The notes under the pieces were generated by a model. It did not search any database. It was not told where the DNA came from and was given only the letters and a program-made list of their open reading frames with translations. Below, piece by piece: positions 1 through 11,338 of a stretch of 64,000 nt of DNA. The position numbers and the translations under genes were made by a program. Numbering within the stretch: position 1 is the first letter of the stretch; each line of letters starts with the position of its first letter. Origin of the DNA: Carettochelys insculpta (taxonomy: Eukaryota > Chordata > Testudines > Carettochelyidae); assembly GCF_033958435.1 (NCBI RefSeq), contig NC_134138.1, positions 208,763,298 through 208,827,297 of the forward strand, in the 5' to 3' direction.

Positions 1-190
1 CTGTGTACTGTATCAGGATGTTAGTGCACCCTCAGCTCTCATAAAACTCTACCTGCTACGGTTGTGCAGCTGGAGGTTTGATGTAATGGATTTTTGTGTA
101 TGTTCCTCTAAACTATTGGATTGGCTAGTAAACATTAACGTAATCAGCCTAAGCAAATGATGTACAACATGTTATCTCCACCCTCGAACC

Positions 191-731
191 CAGGGGTTCC
201 CAACCTATGGGTTGGGACCCAAACATGGGTCACCATTAGATTTTCTAAGGGTTGCCAGCTGGGCTGCTCTGAGCTGCACGTGTCTCTTTTAAGGAGCCAT
301 CTGGAGCTGCTGCCACTGCTCACTCTTCCAGCATCCAGTCCCTGGCCATGCCACGCTGAAGGGGAACTCAATTTAAATGGTTTAATGGCCAGCAGGAGGG
401 ATCTGGCCATTAAATCAATTAAACTGAGTTCCATTTCAATGTGGCAGGGCAGGGAAATGCCCACGCTGCAGGTGGGGGGAAGGGAGTAGTAGGGCTTGGG
501 GGCGATGCATGGAGGAGGTGGAAGTGTCCTGGCTAAGGATCAGCAAGGGGCAGAAGTGGCACTTGTGTGGGGGGTGTTTTGGAGCTGCAAGGGGTTTAAG
601 CATGGGGGTGGGATTTATAAAAGTATTTTCCCCAGGGGAGAACCTCTGCACCAGTGTGAATTGCCTTGGGTCACCAAGTCTTATTGAATTGTCAAAATGG
701 GTTGCTGTCTCACAAAGGTTGGGAACCGCTG
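191..731. mobile_element. hAT-type MITE, about 541 bp
   Basis: The ends are inverted copies: the left end reads CAGGGGTTCCCAACC and the right end, reverse-complemented, reads CAGCGGTTCCCAACC. The eight bases on each side (183-190 and 732-739) agree at six positions, as expected for an aged 8-bp hAT target duplication. The interior has no transposase motif. The open frames here are chance readings of a repeat. Confidence 0.75.
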
Positions 732-741
732 TTCTAACCCA

Positions 742-2208
742 TCCCTTCTTACAGAATAGTAGACAAGTGTCTGGAACGATGAAGTTTGTATCCAGACCAG
801 CATCTGAACTTCTCAAAAAAAACCCAAAAAGTCAGTTTTCAGGGTTGGGAATTTTGTTCAGACCGTTTCTGTCCCTAACTTCACTGGAACCTCTGTACTC
901 CAGGAGTCCCTAATCTGGGAACACCCATGATACAAAGTCTAGCGGGAAGAGGAGTTAGTGGCTCTGTGCACTGTCGCTCACCCGCCTCCCCAGCTTGGGG
1001 AACAGCAATGTAGTGAAGCACTTCTCCTGAGGCTTTTCCCCACTTTTCCTATAGTGGCAGATGATAGTATCCAGGTGCAGTGGAAAGTGCAAAGCTATAT
1101 GTGCCCTCTGTAGCAAGGCACCAGACAAGCACTCCACCCTGTCATGCCCAGAACCCACAAAGTCCTCCCCCTGGCCTGGCAAAAACTTTGATCTATCATA
1201 TTATGTTTCCTAGGGTTGCTGGATTAAAGAGTTTCAAGTGTACATACAAAATAAATTCCTCAAACACTCCTATGGAGGTACACGATCTATAGCAGGAAGA
1301 AGAGTGGCTTGTACAACCTGAGACTTATAGTTTGTTAGCCAATATCTCACTACTGGTCTGTTGCGTACTCTGAATTCACTGTCCACGTATGAAGAAAGTG
1401 TTGGCAAGGTATGATGTAACATGCTTGCTCTGCCTAACACTATCATATTGCTCTGATGCTGTAATGCTACTTTTGTTTTTCCAGAGTTCAGAGAGTTAGC
1501 AACGATCAATGTTTTATAGGTTTCTAGTGCCAAATCAAACTGTTGGAGTCTGAGTTATTTAATTCCAGCATGTCATATTGTTGCATTTGATTATTTCTTT
1601 TTGTAAAATGAGATTAGAATATATTAATTGTTTTTATACTCCAAAATAATTCATACAAAAGTTGTCATATTACACCTAAAATTAGGGATGTCCTGTTACA
1701 TTATTATGCTGTCTGCTTACTACTGTGAAAATTTAAAAAAGTATTGTGCATGTATGAGTTGAGGTATTTATAATGCACTCTATAATATTTACTTATAAAG
1801 CTGAATGCATTGGCCAGAAGGCATGCCCACACCACTACAAGATTAGAGGTACTGTGTTTGTAATTTTAAAATCATACTGCACTCTAGTGGGGAATGTTTT
1901 CAATGAAAAAGATGTTAGGTATTGCACAGTGTATACAAACTGGCTAGTTATCATCTAAGTTCTAATCGGAGGCAAATCAGTAGCAGTTATTTACTTCTTT
2001 TGTTTGATGTTTGATTAAACATTGAATGTATTCATTTACAATTGTGCTAGATAGATAATATATAACTCTTGGATAACGGATTAGTAGCGCCAACAGATTC
2101 CAAAAAATTAGAATTTTGGGGATCCTCTTTTCTTCCCTTGGGGAAATCCTTACTTCCAGAAAGAAGTGTGTAGGGAAACTTCTCAAGAAGAGTCTGGCTT
2201 TCATGCTA
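742..2208. other. AT-rich non-coding stretch
   Basis: No convincing exon, RNA gene or terminal-repeat pair is visible. Short open frames lack splice context and recognisable protein motifs. Probably intronic or intergenic sequence. Confidence 0.5.
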
Positions 2209-2519
2209 CAGATTGAGCTGCTGTAATCCAGTACTCTCTTGTCCAGCACCATCTGTCATTATTTTAGTTATCTGGATATCCACTTATCATGGATGTGGCC
2301 AAGTTTCCCGTGGTCCCATAAAGTTTGCTTACAGACACCAGTCCTGGCTCTGTGCTCTGTGCTGTTATTGAGCTGTAATGTACCCCCATATATTTTCCAA
2401 GGTCCCAGTAAGCAGTGGAAGTGTTGGTAATGCTGCTAGACAGTATTGACCTCTTGTTGCTCAGCACTGGTCAGGTCCCAAGGGTGCCAGACTTGAGAGG
2501 TTCAACCTGTACCTCTGTC
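2209..2519 (+). mobile_element. Tigger/pogo-type MITE, copy 1
   Basis: The right end, GAGAGGTTCAACCTG followed by TA, is the reverse complement of a CAGGTTGAACCTCTC terminus. The left end (CAGATTGAGC, preceded by TA) is a diverged partner. The interior matches the copies at 22527-24739 (split), 54564-54878 (inverted) and 61072-61380. TA target sites and a CAG terminus fit Tc1/mariner-Tigger elements. There is no transposase, so mobilisation would have been in trans. Confidence 0.7.
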
Positions 2520-3010
2520 AGGTTTTCCTAAAAGAGGATATAATCTAGGCCATAAAAGAGACACCATTATCACTGTTGGTATAATACATGTATTTAATGA
2601 TAATTAATTATTCATTTCTGTGTTTTGTTTTTTTTTCCATTTGGTATTTGTCTTGAATCCAATGGTTTCATCTTCTTTTAGATTTCTGAAATCCTATGCG
2701 ACTTAGAGAGTTGGTTATATTTGCTAGCAAAAAATAAGCAAATAAAACTGGTGCAGCTGACCCTGTGACATGCTGACTGTACTGAAAGTAGCAAATTTTC
2801 AGCCACCTCTCAGGATTGGTTGGCATAATTGTAAATAAGATTCAGTCAAAATAAACTGGAGATGAAGCAAGTCTGGAAACTCCAATTGAAATGCTCTCAA
2901 ATTTCAAGACTAGAGTCTTTGTCTTTCAATTTGTCCTTTTTGTTTTGGTTCAAAGTGGCTTTCTGGTTCTGATCTAGCCAAAGCCTTGAGATGATAGGTG
3001 AGCACATGAA
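2520..3010. other. Non-coding stretch, nothing recognised
   Basis: AT-rich sequence with short homopolymer runs and no supported gene or repeat boundary. Confidence 0.5.
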
Positions 3011-3721
3011 AGCTGCGTCTACACGTGCACGCTACTTCGAAGTAGCGGCACCAACTTCGAAATAGCGCCCGTCGCGTCTACACGCGTCGGGTGCTATTTC
3101 GAAGTTAACTTCGATGTTAGGCGGCGAGACGTCGAAGTCGCTAACCTCATGAGGAGATAGGAATAGCGCCCTACTTCGACGTTCAACGTCGAAGTAGGGA
3201 CCGTGTAGACGATCCGCGTCCTGCAACGTCGAAATTGCTGGGTCCTCCATGGCGGCCATCAGCTGGGGGGTTGAGAGATGCTCTCTCTCCATCCCCTGCG
3301 GGGCTCTATGGTCACCGTGGGCAGCAGCCCTTAGCCCAGGGCTTCTGGCTGCTTCTGCGGCAGCTGGGGATCTATGCTGCAGGCACAGGGTCTGCAACCA
3401 GTTGTCAGCTCTGTGTATCTTGTGTTGTTTAGTGCAACTGTGTCTGGGAGGGGCCCTTTAAGGGAGCGGCTGGCTGTTGAGTCCGCCCTGTGACCCTGTC
3501 TGCAGCTGTGCCTGGCATCCCTATTTTGATGTGTGCTACTTTGACGTGTAGACGTTCCCTCGCTGCGCCTATTTCGATGTTGGGCTGAGCAACGTCGAAG
3601 TTGAACATCGACGTTGCCGGCCCTGGAGGACGTGTAGACGTTATTCATCGAAATAGACTATTTCGATGTCGCAACATCGAAATAAGCTATTTCGATGTTG
3701 GCTGCACGTGTAGACGTAGCC
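3011..3721. mobile_element. PIF/Harbinger MITE (TTCGAA family), 711 bp
   Basis: The left end (AGCTGCGTCTACACGTGCA) and the reverse-complemented right end (GGCTACGTCTACACGTGCA) form inverted repeats. A 3-bp duplication, GAA, flanks the element (3008-3010 and 3722-3724). Both subterminal zones are dense in TTCGA/TCGAA words. The first ~250 bp match the left end of the complete element at 54911 and the last ~290 bp match its right end, including the motif TGTCTGGGAGGGGCCCTTTA. It is therefore an internally deleted derivative of that autonomous family, with both genes lost. Confidence 0.92.
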
Positions 3722-4575
3722 GAAATGTCCTAAAATTTGGGTAGAGCGGTTTTTTTGAATATTTTAATATAGTCCAGTGGTTCTGAAACATAGTTGTGGG
3801 CTCCTTCGTAGTGTGTGCAGTACCTTATGCCCCCATCTGCTGCTATAAAAGTACATATGCCAATAAAGAATGTGCAACTCTCACTGAATATTAAGAACAG
3901 TCAAGCATTGATTCAAGCAGAGCTAATGGTCCATTATAATAAGACCAAAAGCAAAACTGAGATGGTGGTCGATGCTTAAGATTAAATATGCACACTGCAT
4001 TGTATCAAATGGATTAATAATGTACAGCTGGCAACAATTTCGAATAATGCTATGCAAACTTAAAAGTAATCTGTCACAATGCACAATGCCATCTGAGGAT
4101 CTGATATGTCTGAAGGAATCAGCTTTTCTAGCTATTCATTGCTGTGTACAAAATGAATGCACCACGATTTTTTTTCCCCTAAACCATCTCTTGCCCTCAC
4201 TGGAGGGGTATGTGGGGTCCCATGTGAAGAAATTTTGGCATAGTAAAATTACAACTGGAAGCCTAGTCCTGAGTCACTTTTGAACTCCAACTGTGACATA
4301 AATCTAGTTTGGATCGGGAAATAGCCTTGACCACCCTTCATGTATTGAAGCAGCTGGCTTTCCCTTTCCTCGGTATGACTGACCTGACTGCATTCTGAAG
4401 GCATCTGAAAGGGAAGAATATCTGAAGTTGCATGGAGGCTTTCCATTTGAAACACCCAATACCTTGATTTTCTGCAAGTATCCACTAAGTTAGCAGAACT
4501 GGTATTTTGCCTAATAAACTGTACTTCACTGAATGACTTACTTGACTTAAATCCTTCACTGAATAAATTATTTTG
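3722..4575. other. AT-rich non-coding stretch
   Basis: No exon, RNA gene or repeat terminus is supported. Confidence 0.5.
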
Positions 4576-5345
4576 TTATTTTTTAAAGTGCTACATTACT
4601 GCTGTTTTGCCTGGTACTCTGAGTGGAGCATAGGTCATCTACAGGTCTCCACTTCACCCTGTCTTGGGACAAAATTTCTAGCTGACTCCAAGAGTACCTC
4701 AGTTTTTTTTTCTTTCAGTCTCTGTATGTCTTCTCCACGTTGTCTGAGATCTTCCTCTTTTGCATTTTCCTTATGGGTTCCATGTGAGAGCTTGATGGCC
4801 TATGCTGGATGATGGTGTTCTGATAGTGTGGCCTAGCCATCCCTACTTTCTTCTCTTGATCAGAATGCCAACTGGTTCTTGGCCTCTTCTGTTCCAAAGC
4901 TCCTCATTTGTGACAAACTCTTGCCAGTTGATGCAAAGGATGTAACTCAGACATCTCTTTATGAATGCGTGCAGCTTGTGAGTTGAAGACTTTTTAGTAC
5001 ACCAGGTCTCGCATCCATACAGGAGCACACTCCTCACATTGTTTTGAAGATCCACAGTTTTGTCTTTGCAGATATTATTTGTGAGCTCCATATGGGATGA
5101 AGAGTCTTGAATGCAGCTGTTGCTTTTTTCTATTCTGGCATTGATATCCTTGTCTGTTCCTCCATCTCTGCCCATAATGCTTCCCAATTAAGTGAACTGC
5201 TTCATATCTTCCAGGCCATCCCCTTCCAGTGTGTTGGTTATGTTGTTGGACTCGTACATTCTCATTGTCTTTGTCTTTTCCTCATTAATGCTCTGTCCAG
5301 TCATTGAGTCAGTTCTGTCTAGTGCTGCAATCTTTTCTTCTGTGC
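4576..5345 (-). mobile_element. Non-LTR retrotransposon (LINE) 3' coding remnant
   Basis: The minus strand encodes, over three frame-shifted pieces, the post-catalytic end of a LINE reverse transcriptase. The order is an INEEKTKTMRM stretch, then SIMGRDGGTDKDIN, then VLLYGCETW and TNEELWNRRGQEP. These are hallmarks of RTE-like elements whose C-terminus carries the LLYG-ETW block. I cannot place the family more exactly. The catalytic palm is absent and frameshifts or stops near 5187 and 4843 mean it is dead. It abuts the truncated Harbinger copy on its right. Confidence 0.75.
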
Positions 5346-5359
5346 ATTCATGCCAGTGC

Positions 5360-5560
5360 ACTAGAGGACCAGGACCCCACCACCACCAGGGTGGGTGCAC
5401 ATCCAGAGGGGCTGTTGCTGGGCAGAGGGCAATGCTCTGCAGGCATATGCATCCGCACTCTGAAGGAGCAGCAGGGGGAGGACTGGATGTGGCAGATGCA
5501 GGCATGGGACCAGATGATGTCCCACCTTGATGCCATCACCAGCATGTGGCAGTACTAGTT
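5360..5560 (+). pseudogene. Harbinger Myb-like protein, C-terminal fragment
   Basis: A short frame ends WQMQAWDQMMSHLD, comparable in position and pattern to the C-terminal helix (WRQEAWGAYMETLIPL) of the intact Myb-like gene at 55347-57402. The SANT domain is missing because the element is truncated on this side. It is identified by comparison within the window, not by a domain of its own. Confidence 0.45.
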
Positions 5561-6239
5561 GGCCCAGCCACCCATGCCCACTGACCCCCCACTGCTCCCC
5601 GCTGCCCTGCCCCCACTGGGCATCCTTCCAGTAGTCCTGGGCCTGGCATGGTGGCTGCTAGTTTTGGCCACCCGCTTAGACTCACCCTGCCCCTCCAAGA
5701 CCCCCCACTCTGCTCCACAGTATCTCCCTGCTTCCCCCACTGAGCCTGACCCCACCGGACCCCCACAACGCCCATACGTGTCCGTGCTCCCTACTCCGTC
5801 CCAGCCTCAATGGGGAACCTTAACTCCTGGTGGGAGGGGATCCTGCGGCCAGTGCTGCTCATGGTCCTGCTCCTTCATGGGGTCACAGCTACCCACCCCG
5901 TCCCAAGCCCCCCTCCAAGTTTGGGTGCCCCATCACCTGTCCCAAACCCCCACAATGTATATGGGTCAAAACTTGCACTTTGTTCCTAACAACAGTTGGT
6001 TTGTACACATTTTTTTCCAGATTCATAAGTAAAGGTTTTATATTTTCACCGCTTCATGTCCTTTGTTATTGGGTAGGGGTCAGGGAGGGGTCGTGGTGGG
6101 GATGGGGTAGCGCTGTGGGCCTGAGCCCCCCTCTGGGGGGAGTGCCCCAGGTAGGGTCTTTTTAGGCCATGGGGAAAGCTGTCCCTCGCAGCCTCCTGGA
6201 TCTGCAGCCCATCCCTGTGTGCTTGGCAGATGGGAGCCA

Positions 6240-7330
6240 TGCCCAGCTGTTCATAGCCATGGCCAGTGTCTCCCCCTCATCCCCTCCCCAAGATTATGGA
6301 GGGCTCAACAGGTGGCCACAACTTGGGGGACATTGTGCTCTCCCACATCCAGCTGGTCAGCAGGTACCTGAACTGTGCCTTCAGATGGCCAAATGCACAC
6401 TTGACCTTGTTCCATGCCTGGCTGAGCCAGGCATTAACGAGGTCCTGGCTTGGTGCAGCTGGTTGGTGTAGGGCCTCATGAGCCAGAGCATGAGGGGTGG
6501 GCAGTGTCCCCCATAATGCAGAATGCCAGGTGCCAGGAGGGAGGGTAGGTGCCCTCCTCCATCCTCTAGGATAGGCTGGAGTTGTGGAACATGTGGGTGT
6601 CATACCATGCCTGGCCCAACCACCTGATGTACACAGCGAGGAACCATCCCCGGTGGTCGACCAGGGTCTGAAGCATGATGGGGTAGTACCTTTGCGGTTG
6701 ATTTATTGGGATGCACTGTGGTCTGGGGCATGGATGGGGATATGGGTCTTGTTGATGGTGTGGAAGCAGTTGGGGACCCCAGGGTGGTGAAGCTGTCCAT
6801 GACTCTGTCCAGGTCTGCGTGGTGGACAGCCTTCCAGAGCAGGAAGGTGTTGATGGCTACCACTACCTGCACAGGGTGGAGGCCAAACAGACGAGTGAGG
6901 CAGTGAGAGAGGGTGTCCCTGGCCCCCAGTGGGGTCCTCTTCCCTCTCCCACCCCACTTCCCTCCTGGGCTCTGTCAGTGCACCCCCCCACCCCAGAGTG
7001 CTGCCCCTGGCATCAGGTATGTGTGAGCGTGGGACAACATGCTTCTCTGTGAATGGGGCTTCCCCCCAACCCCGCTCCCCATGGGTTCCCCCTCAGTGGG
7101 AGGGCAGGAGTGAGCGAGGCACAGATATTCAGGAAGGTCTCCTTCCACATTTGGAAGTTCTGGAGCCACTGCTGATCATCCACTGCCCCATGATGAGCCT
7201 GTCCCACCAGTCGGCACTGGTGGTAGATGTGCCTAGTGGGGCCCTGGGGCACTGAGGATGTTTCCCTTGATCCTGGTGGCAGGTCTGGAGGAGGTGGAGG
7301 ATGGCTGCAATCAGGGTTATCAGCACAAGC
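6240..7330 (-). pseudogene. Harbinger DDE transposase pseudogene
   Basis: Minus-strand fragments in several frames match the HARBI1-like nucleases elsewhere in the window. They include an N-terminal SADWWDRLIMGQW block near 7200, DDQQWLQNFQMWKETFLNIC near 7120, and FGHLKAQFRYLLTS near 6400, which is the region of the third catalytic acid. In the last block the expected E before FG is replaced (KVKCAFG rather than VER-FG). Frameshifts and stops separate the fragments, so no protein can be made. HARBI1-like transposases cut DNA at terminal repeats with 3-bp target duplication. Confidence 0.75.
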
Positions 7331-7671
7331 CCGGGGGCTGCTCTGGCATAATGGCTAACTGGACAGAAAATACTCTCTCACAGAATGCATGGGAACCCTA
7401 CATTAGCTTTGCAAGCCTCAGCCTGGGCAGGGAGTGTGGGTTGGGAGGGTGCTCCTGGTGGGGATTCCTGGAAGGGCTTGCCAGCCATGTGGCCATGTCT
7501 CATGGGGTTCCAGGGCCTGTTCTGTCAAGAAAACAGCTGAGGAGTGTGGCCACTTTTTGTCAACAGAGTGGATCATTTTTTTGATCCACTCTTCTGTGTG
7601 GATGCGATCTGTTGACCGAAGTTTTGTTGGAAGATCTTCTTTTGACAGGTCACTGTAGCTTAGATGTAGCC

Positions 7672-8064
7672 AGTGAGTTAATAAGAGAGCTGGGAGCAAA
7701 ACAAAGGTTCCCTGGTTCCTAGTTCAATGACCCTAATCACTAGAGCAATGCTTCTTTCATATGTGCTCATTCTTCCTGTTTTGTTCAGCTAATGAACAAA
7801 TACATCAAAATAAGTGGACAGTCAAAATAGAATGTGATCAGAAAAGGATTTTGCAGTGATGGTTTAACTCCAGGGACAGACTTACTGGCCCTGTTAAAAT
7901 GTGTAAACGCACTTCTCACCAAGAGGAAGCCAGAAGTGTCAAATGAAACTATATTATTTAAGAACCAAAATAAAAAATGGAAACTAACCAAATGTGCTTC
8001 TCGCTACATTCCAGGTGTTGGAATACTGTGCATTGTTCATGATTGTGGTTTATTTATTTTTTAG
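7672..8064 (+). other. Intron sequence upstream of the zinc-finger exon
   Basis: AT-rich sequence without an exon. Its 3' end is a usable acceptor: a T-rich tract (TTTATTTATTTTTTAG) running directly into the exon at 8065. Confidence 0.55.
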
Positions 8065-8340
8065 AAAATATGAAGAAGCCCTGGACCCCAGATGTACCCC
8101 AGGGTAATCATTCTGACACCCCAAGTTTCACCAGTGTACCAGACAGGGAAAGCGAACCAGAAGTAACACCTGATGACAGTGAGGAAAAGAAAGAAGAGAA
8201 AAAACACACCAATTTCACTTTGTGCAATGTTTGTAACATTCAGTTGAACTCTGCTGCTCAAGCACAAATTCACTATAATGGCAAATCACACCAGAAGAGA
8301 TTAAAACAGCTCAACAATGGGAATCTTAAAAATGATAATG
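8065..8340 (+). CDS. ZNF385D: ZNF385-family exon with first U1-type C2H2 zinc finger
   Basis: A 276-nt internal exon flanked by AG (8063-8064) and GTAAGC (8341-8346), entering and leaving in phase 1. It encodes about 91 residues: an acidic, Ser/Thr-rich leader (EPEVTPDDSEEKKEEKK), then one finger, LCNVCNIQLNSAAQAQIH followed by YNGKSH, i.e. C-x2-C-x12-H-x5-H. This is the U1/matrin spacing typical of ZNF385 proteins, which use several such fingers to bind double-stranded RNA or DNA in the nucleus. CNIQLNSAAQAQ is the family's signature first finger. The lone exon with tens of kilobases of surrounding non-coding DNA fits ZNF385D or ZNF385B. I favour ZNF385D from the residues after the finger (QKRLKQLNNG), but this paralogue call is from memory. 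No other finger is in the window. Confidence 0.8.
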
Positions 8341-8827
8341 GTAAGCTTTAAAAATCTATATCTTCTCTCTTATGTGAGGTATATGCACTTATCTGCTTAG
8401 TTCATGCAGGCCTATTGATACAATTTAAACTTTTGGTTCTTTGCAATATTAACCTTTTGGCAAATGTGTTGTAGGAAATATGTTCATTTATATTAGTATC
8501 TTTCAGGAGTCTTTTTTTTGCAATATTCTTGATTTAAACACCCACCTACTTCAGTTTCTTTGCCAATAAGAAATAGAAGCAGCAAAGGTGATAACCTGTG
8601 CCTATAACATTGCATTGGGCTTAAAGCTTTTAAAGTGCCATTCTCTTTTTGGTAAATATTGGATTAAAACAAATGGAATGAAACTTGTTTCAAAATTTTC
8701 TCTGTGGTGGGCAAATAAATTTGTACAACAGTTTAGCCCACTGTGTGTGGTGTGGTAGGTAAACATTATTATTGGTGTGGATCTGAAAAATACAACAATA
8801 TATGGTAAATATGATTTAAATATTACA

Positions 8828-8900
8828 TAGGCCCAATCCAAAGCACATTGAAGTTAATGGAAAGAATTCCATTGGCTTCAGTGGACTTTGGCTGAGACCC
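8828..8900. repeat. Imperfect palindromic short repeat
   Basis: The sequence GGCCCAATCCAAAGCACATT is followed about 20 bp later by a diverged reverse complement (CAGTGGACTTTGGCTGAGACC) around a GAATTCC centre. Hairpin-like repeats of this kind are common in reptile genomes. Family not assigned. Confidence 0.5.
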
Positions 8901-9599
8901 AGCCTGCATGTTTAAGCCTGTTGCTAATGGCTTTCCCCCCCACAAAGTTGTTTCAAATAGTGGCTTAAACTCTGGGGCATACAGTGTTGTTGGTCCAGGT
9001 TCTTCCTATATTTCCCTTGCGTTTTACCTGGTTTACCTATGCAGTGGCTTTTGGTGTCTTCAGACTTATTGATCTATAAGCCCGTTAATAGTGTGTTTAC
9101 TTTTTCATATTTTTAAAGCAGTAGCAAAATTTGTTGAAAATGACCATTTGCATGACTTACTCTAATTGTTGTTTTGAATATAGCGATAATAAACTAATGC
9201 TGTGTGTGAAGATATTTTTGTTGCTGGTGTATTTAACATACATGATAAAAAAAATCGAAATCTGATGCTGTTTGATTTACTCATTCAGGACTTAATCCAT
9301 GTCTCACTGAAATCCATCAAAAGACTCTGACTTTATTGGGAGAGGGACCAAAGATTTTATTATGTTAATAAGACCAGCGGACATCTGTGGGAGTTTTGCA
9401 TGAGTGGTTTTGGTCACTAGGTGCATAGTTCTCCTATACGTAATCAAGGTGAATCAGATGCTTGTAATATAAACATGATTAGCTCTTTATGTACAAAAGC
9501 AGGAGGAACCAATTGGAGAATATCTTTTAATATCACTTTTAGGGTTTTTTTTCTTTTGTAATAAAAAGGAGGAAAAATTACAGGTTTAACCTAGGGTCA

Positions 9600-9760
9600 G
9601 TATAATTATTTATTATTGGCATTGCAACATAGATATACCAATCATAGTTCAGGGCTCCAATGTTCTAGACACTGTAACACACTGAACAAAAATGTTCTCT
9701 GCTCTAAAGAACTTAGTCTAATATTTTGTATCTAATATCTTAAATTCTTAGGCCCTGATT
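9600..9760. repeat. Ancient interspersed repeat (tentative)
   Basis: The stretch around 9655-9720 (CTCCAATGTTCTAGACACTG, then AACAAAAATGTTCTCTGCTC and AAGAACTTAGTCTAA) resembles an old amniote interspersed repeat I recognise only loosely. A similar phrase occurs near 46870-46920. Class unknown. Confidence 0.3.
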
Positions 9761-9963
9761 CTGCAACATGTATCATATAACATTGAAATCAGTGTGGCTG
9801 TATGCAGTCTGTTTGCATGCTATGGGTTACAAGGCTGCGAAGGCTTATATGACATGCAGATGATTGTACTGTGTGTATCTTCTTCATGTGAAGCCCATCT
9901 GTAATTCTGACAGATCCCTCAGTTATCTGAGGGCAGAATCAAACCTGGGCCCTCTGGAGCTTA

Positions 9964-10242
9964 GGCTGCGTCTAAACTGCAGGCTTCTGTCAGGAGACTG
10001 GTGGTCTCACTCAGTAGACAGCTGCCGTGTCAGAAGCATTCTGTCAACATCTCTGTCTTCCTTGTTCCATGAGGAAGAAGGGATGTCTTGGCAGAGAGGG
10101 TTTTCCTTACATTTGACCCTGTGTGGGTGAGCCAAACTTGGGAAAACCTTTCCTGACAGAATGGTCAAGCAAGAGATACGCGAATGTGGAGCACAGTTTG
10201 CATATCTTTTGCTGACTGTTCTTGGCAAGCTAGACACAGTGC
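9964..10242. mobile_element. Harbinger-like MITE (CTGTCA family), copy 1
   Basis: The left end GGCTGCGTCTAAACTGCAGG is preceded by TTA. The right end CTAGACACAGTGC, reverse-complemented, is a diverged match. Internal text (GAAGAAGGGATGTCTTGGCA and TTTGCATATCTTTTG) is shared with the copy at 62450-62693. Subterminal CTGTCA/TGACAG words resemble those of the element at 48783. Non-coding. Confidence 0.7.
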
Positions 10243-10433
10243 TAGTGTATGAGCCTCTACCACACGAGCAGATAGCCAGCTGGCTACTAGTTAAGGCTGT
10301 AGATCAGACTCGCTATTTTCTCTAGATTGCCACTAGATGGGACAGTACACTATACCTAGAGAATGTGTGGGTTACACATACCTTAAATTTTCCTGTACCA
10401 AAATCCACTTCTGGGTGAAATAGAACCTGTGCA

Positions 10434-11338
10434 TAGATTTGCCAACTTTCTGATTAAAGAAAAATTGAACATTTTTCTCATGCAGCCCTTTTTCTGCCCT
10501 GCCCTTTCTCTGAATTCCTACCCCCACTCAATCCACTTCTCCCTACCTCAGTCACTCACTGTCTCTCACCCTGACTCACCCATTTTCACTGTGTTGGTGT
10601 AGAGAGTTGGAGTGTAGGAGGAGATGGAGATTCTAGTTGGTGTTCAGATTGCAAGAGTGGGCTCTGGGCTGTGGTTAAGGCATTCAGAATGGGGGACAGG
10701 GCTCCAGGCTGGAGCAGGGGATTAAAGTTCAGGATCTGGGAGGGAGTTTGAGTGTGGGAGAGTGCTCAGCGCTGGAGCAGAAGGGTGGGGTGTGGGCTCT
10801 GAGAGGGAGTTTGGGTGCAGAAGGGGTTTCAGGATTGGGGCTGGGATTTGGGGTGCAGGTATGGGGTGAGGACTCTGAGGGGGCCTCAGTGTGAGGTCAG
10901 GAGACCAGAGTGCTCGAGCAGGTTCAAGATCTGATATCTGGGCAGCACTTACCTCAGGTGGCCTCCAGAAGTGGTTGACATGTTCCTCCAGCTTTTGGGT
11001 ACAGGCCTGGCCAGAGGCTCTGTGTATTGCTCCTGCTCACAGGTGCCACTCCTGCAGCTCTCATTGGCTGTAGCTCCTGGCAAATAGGAGCTGTGGAGCC
11101 AGTGCTTTGGGCAGAGGCTGTGCACAGAGCCCCAGTAGCCTTCTCTATGACTAGGAGCTGAACATTCTTGCCATTTACCAGGACCCACTTAAAGCTGGTT
11201 GAGAGTCTGTCAGCTCTGCTGCAACACCACCAAGACATTCAACAGTCCAGTCAGTGGTGCTGGCGGTGCTGACTGGAGCCAGCAGGGTCCCACTGCACCG
11301 GGATGTTCTGATAAACGACTGGATAGATGGCAACTCTA
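10434..11338. mobile_element. DNA-transposon-like repeat with GC-rich interior
   Basis: The left end AGATTTGCCAACTTTCTGA and the reverse-complemented right end AGAGTTGCCATCTATCCAG form imperfect inverted repeats around TTGCCA. The interior (10620-10900) is a degenerate G-rich tandem run of units such as GGGCTCTGGGCTG. The composition contrasts sharply with the surrounding AT-rich intron. I recognise it as a turtle interspersed repeat but cannot assign a superfamily. No coding motif. Confidence 0.55.

Larger units (their letters stand above)
5355..7671 (-). mobile_element. Degraded PIF/Harbinger, left end missing
   Basis: Two-gene Harbinger layout: the tail of a Myb-like gene on + (about 5360-5560) and transposase remnants on - (about 6240-7330). 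The right terminus CTTAGATGTAGCC at 7671 resembles the other Harbinger ends. The expected left inverted repeat is absent because the sequence joins LINE sequence at about 5350. The right subterminal zone carries GTCAACAG-type words and a hairpin (GAGTGGATCA and its complement around 7565-7592), resembling the element at 48783-52278 more than the TTCGAA family. Confidence 0.75.
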
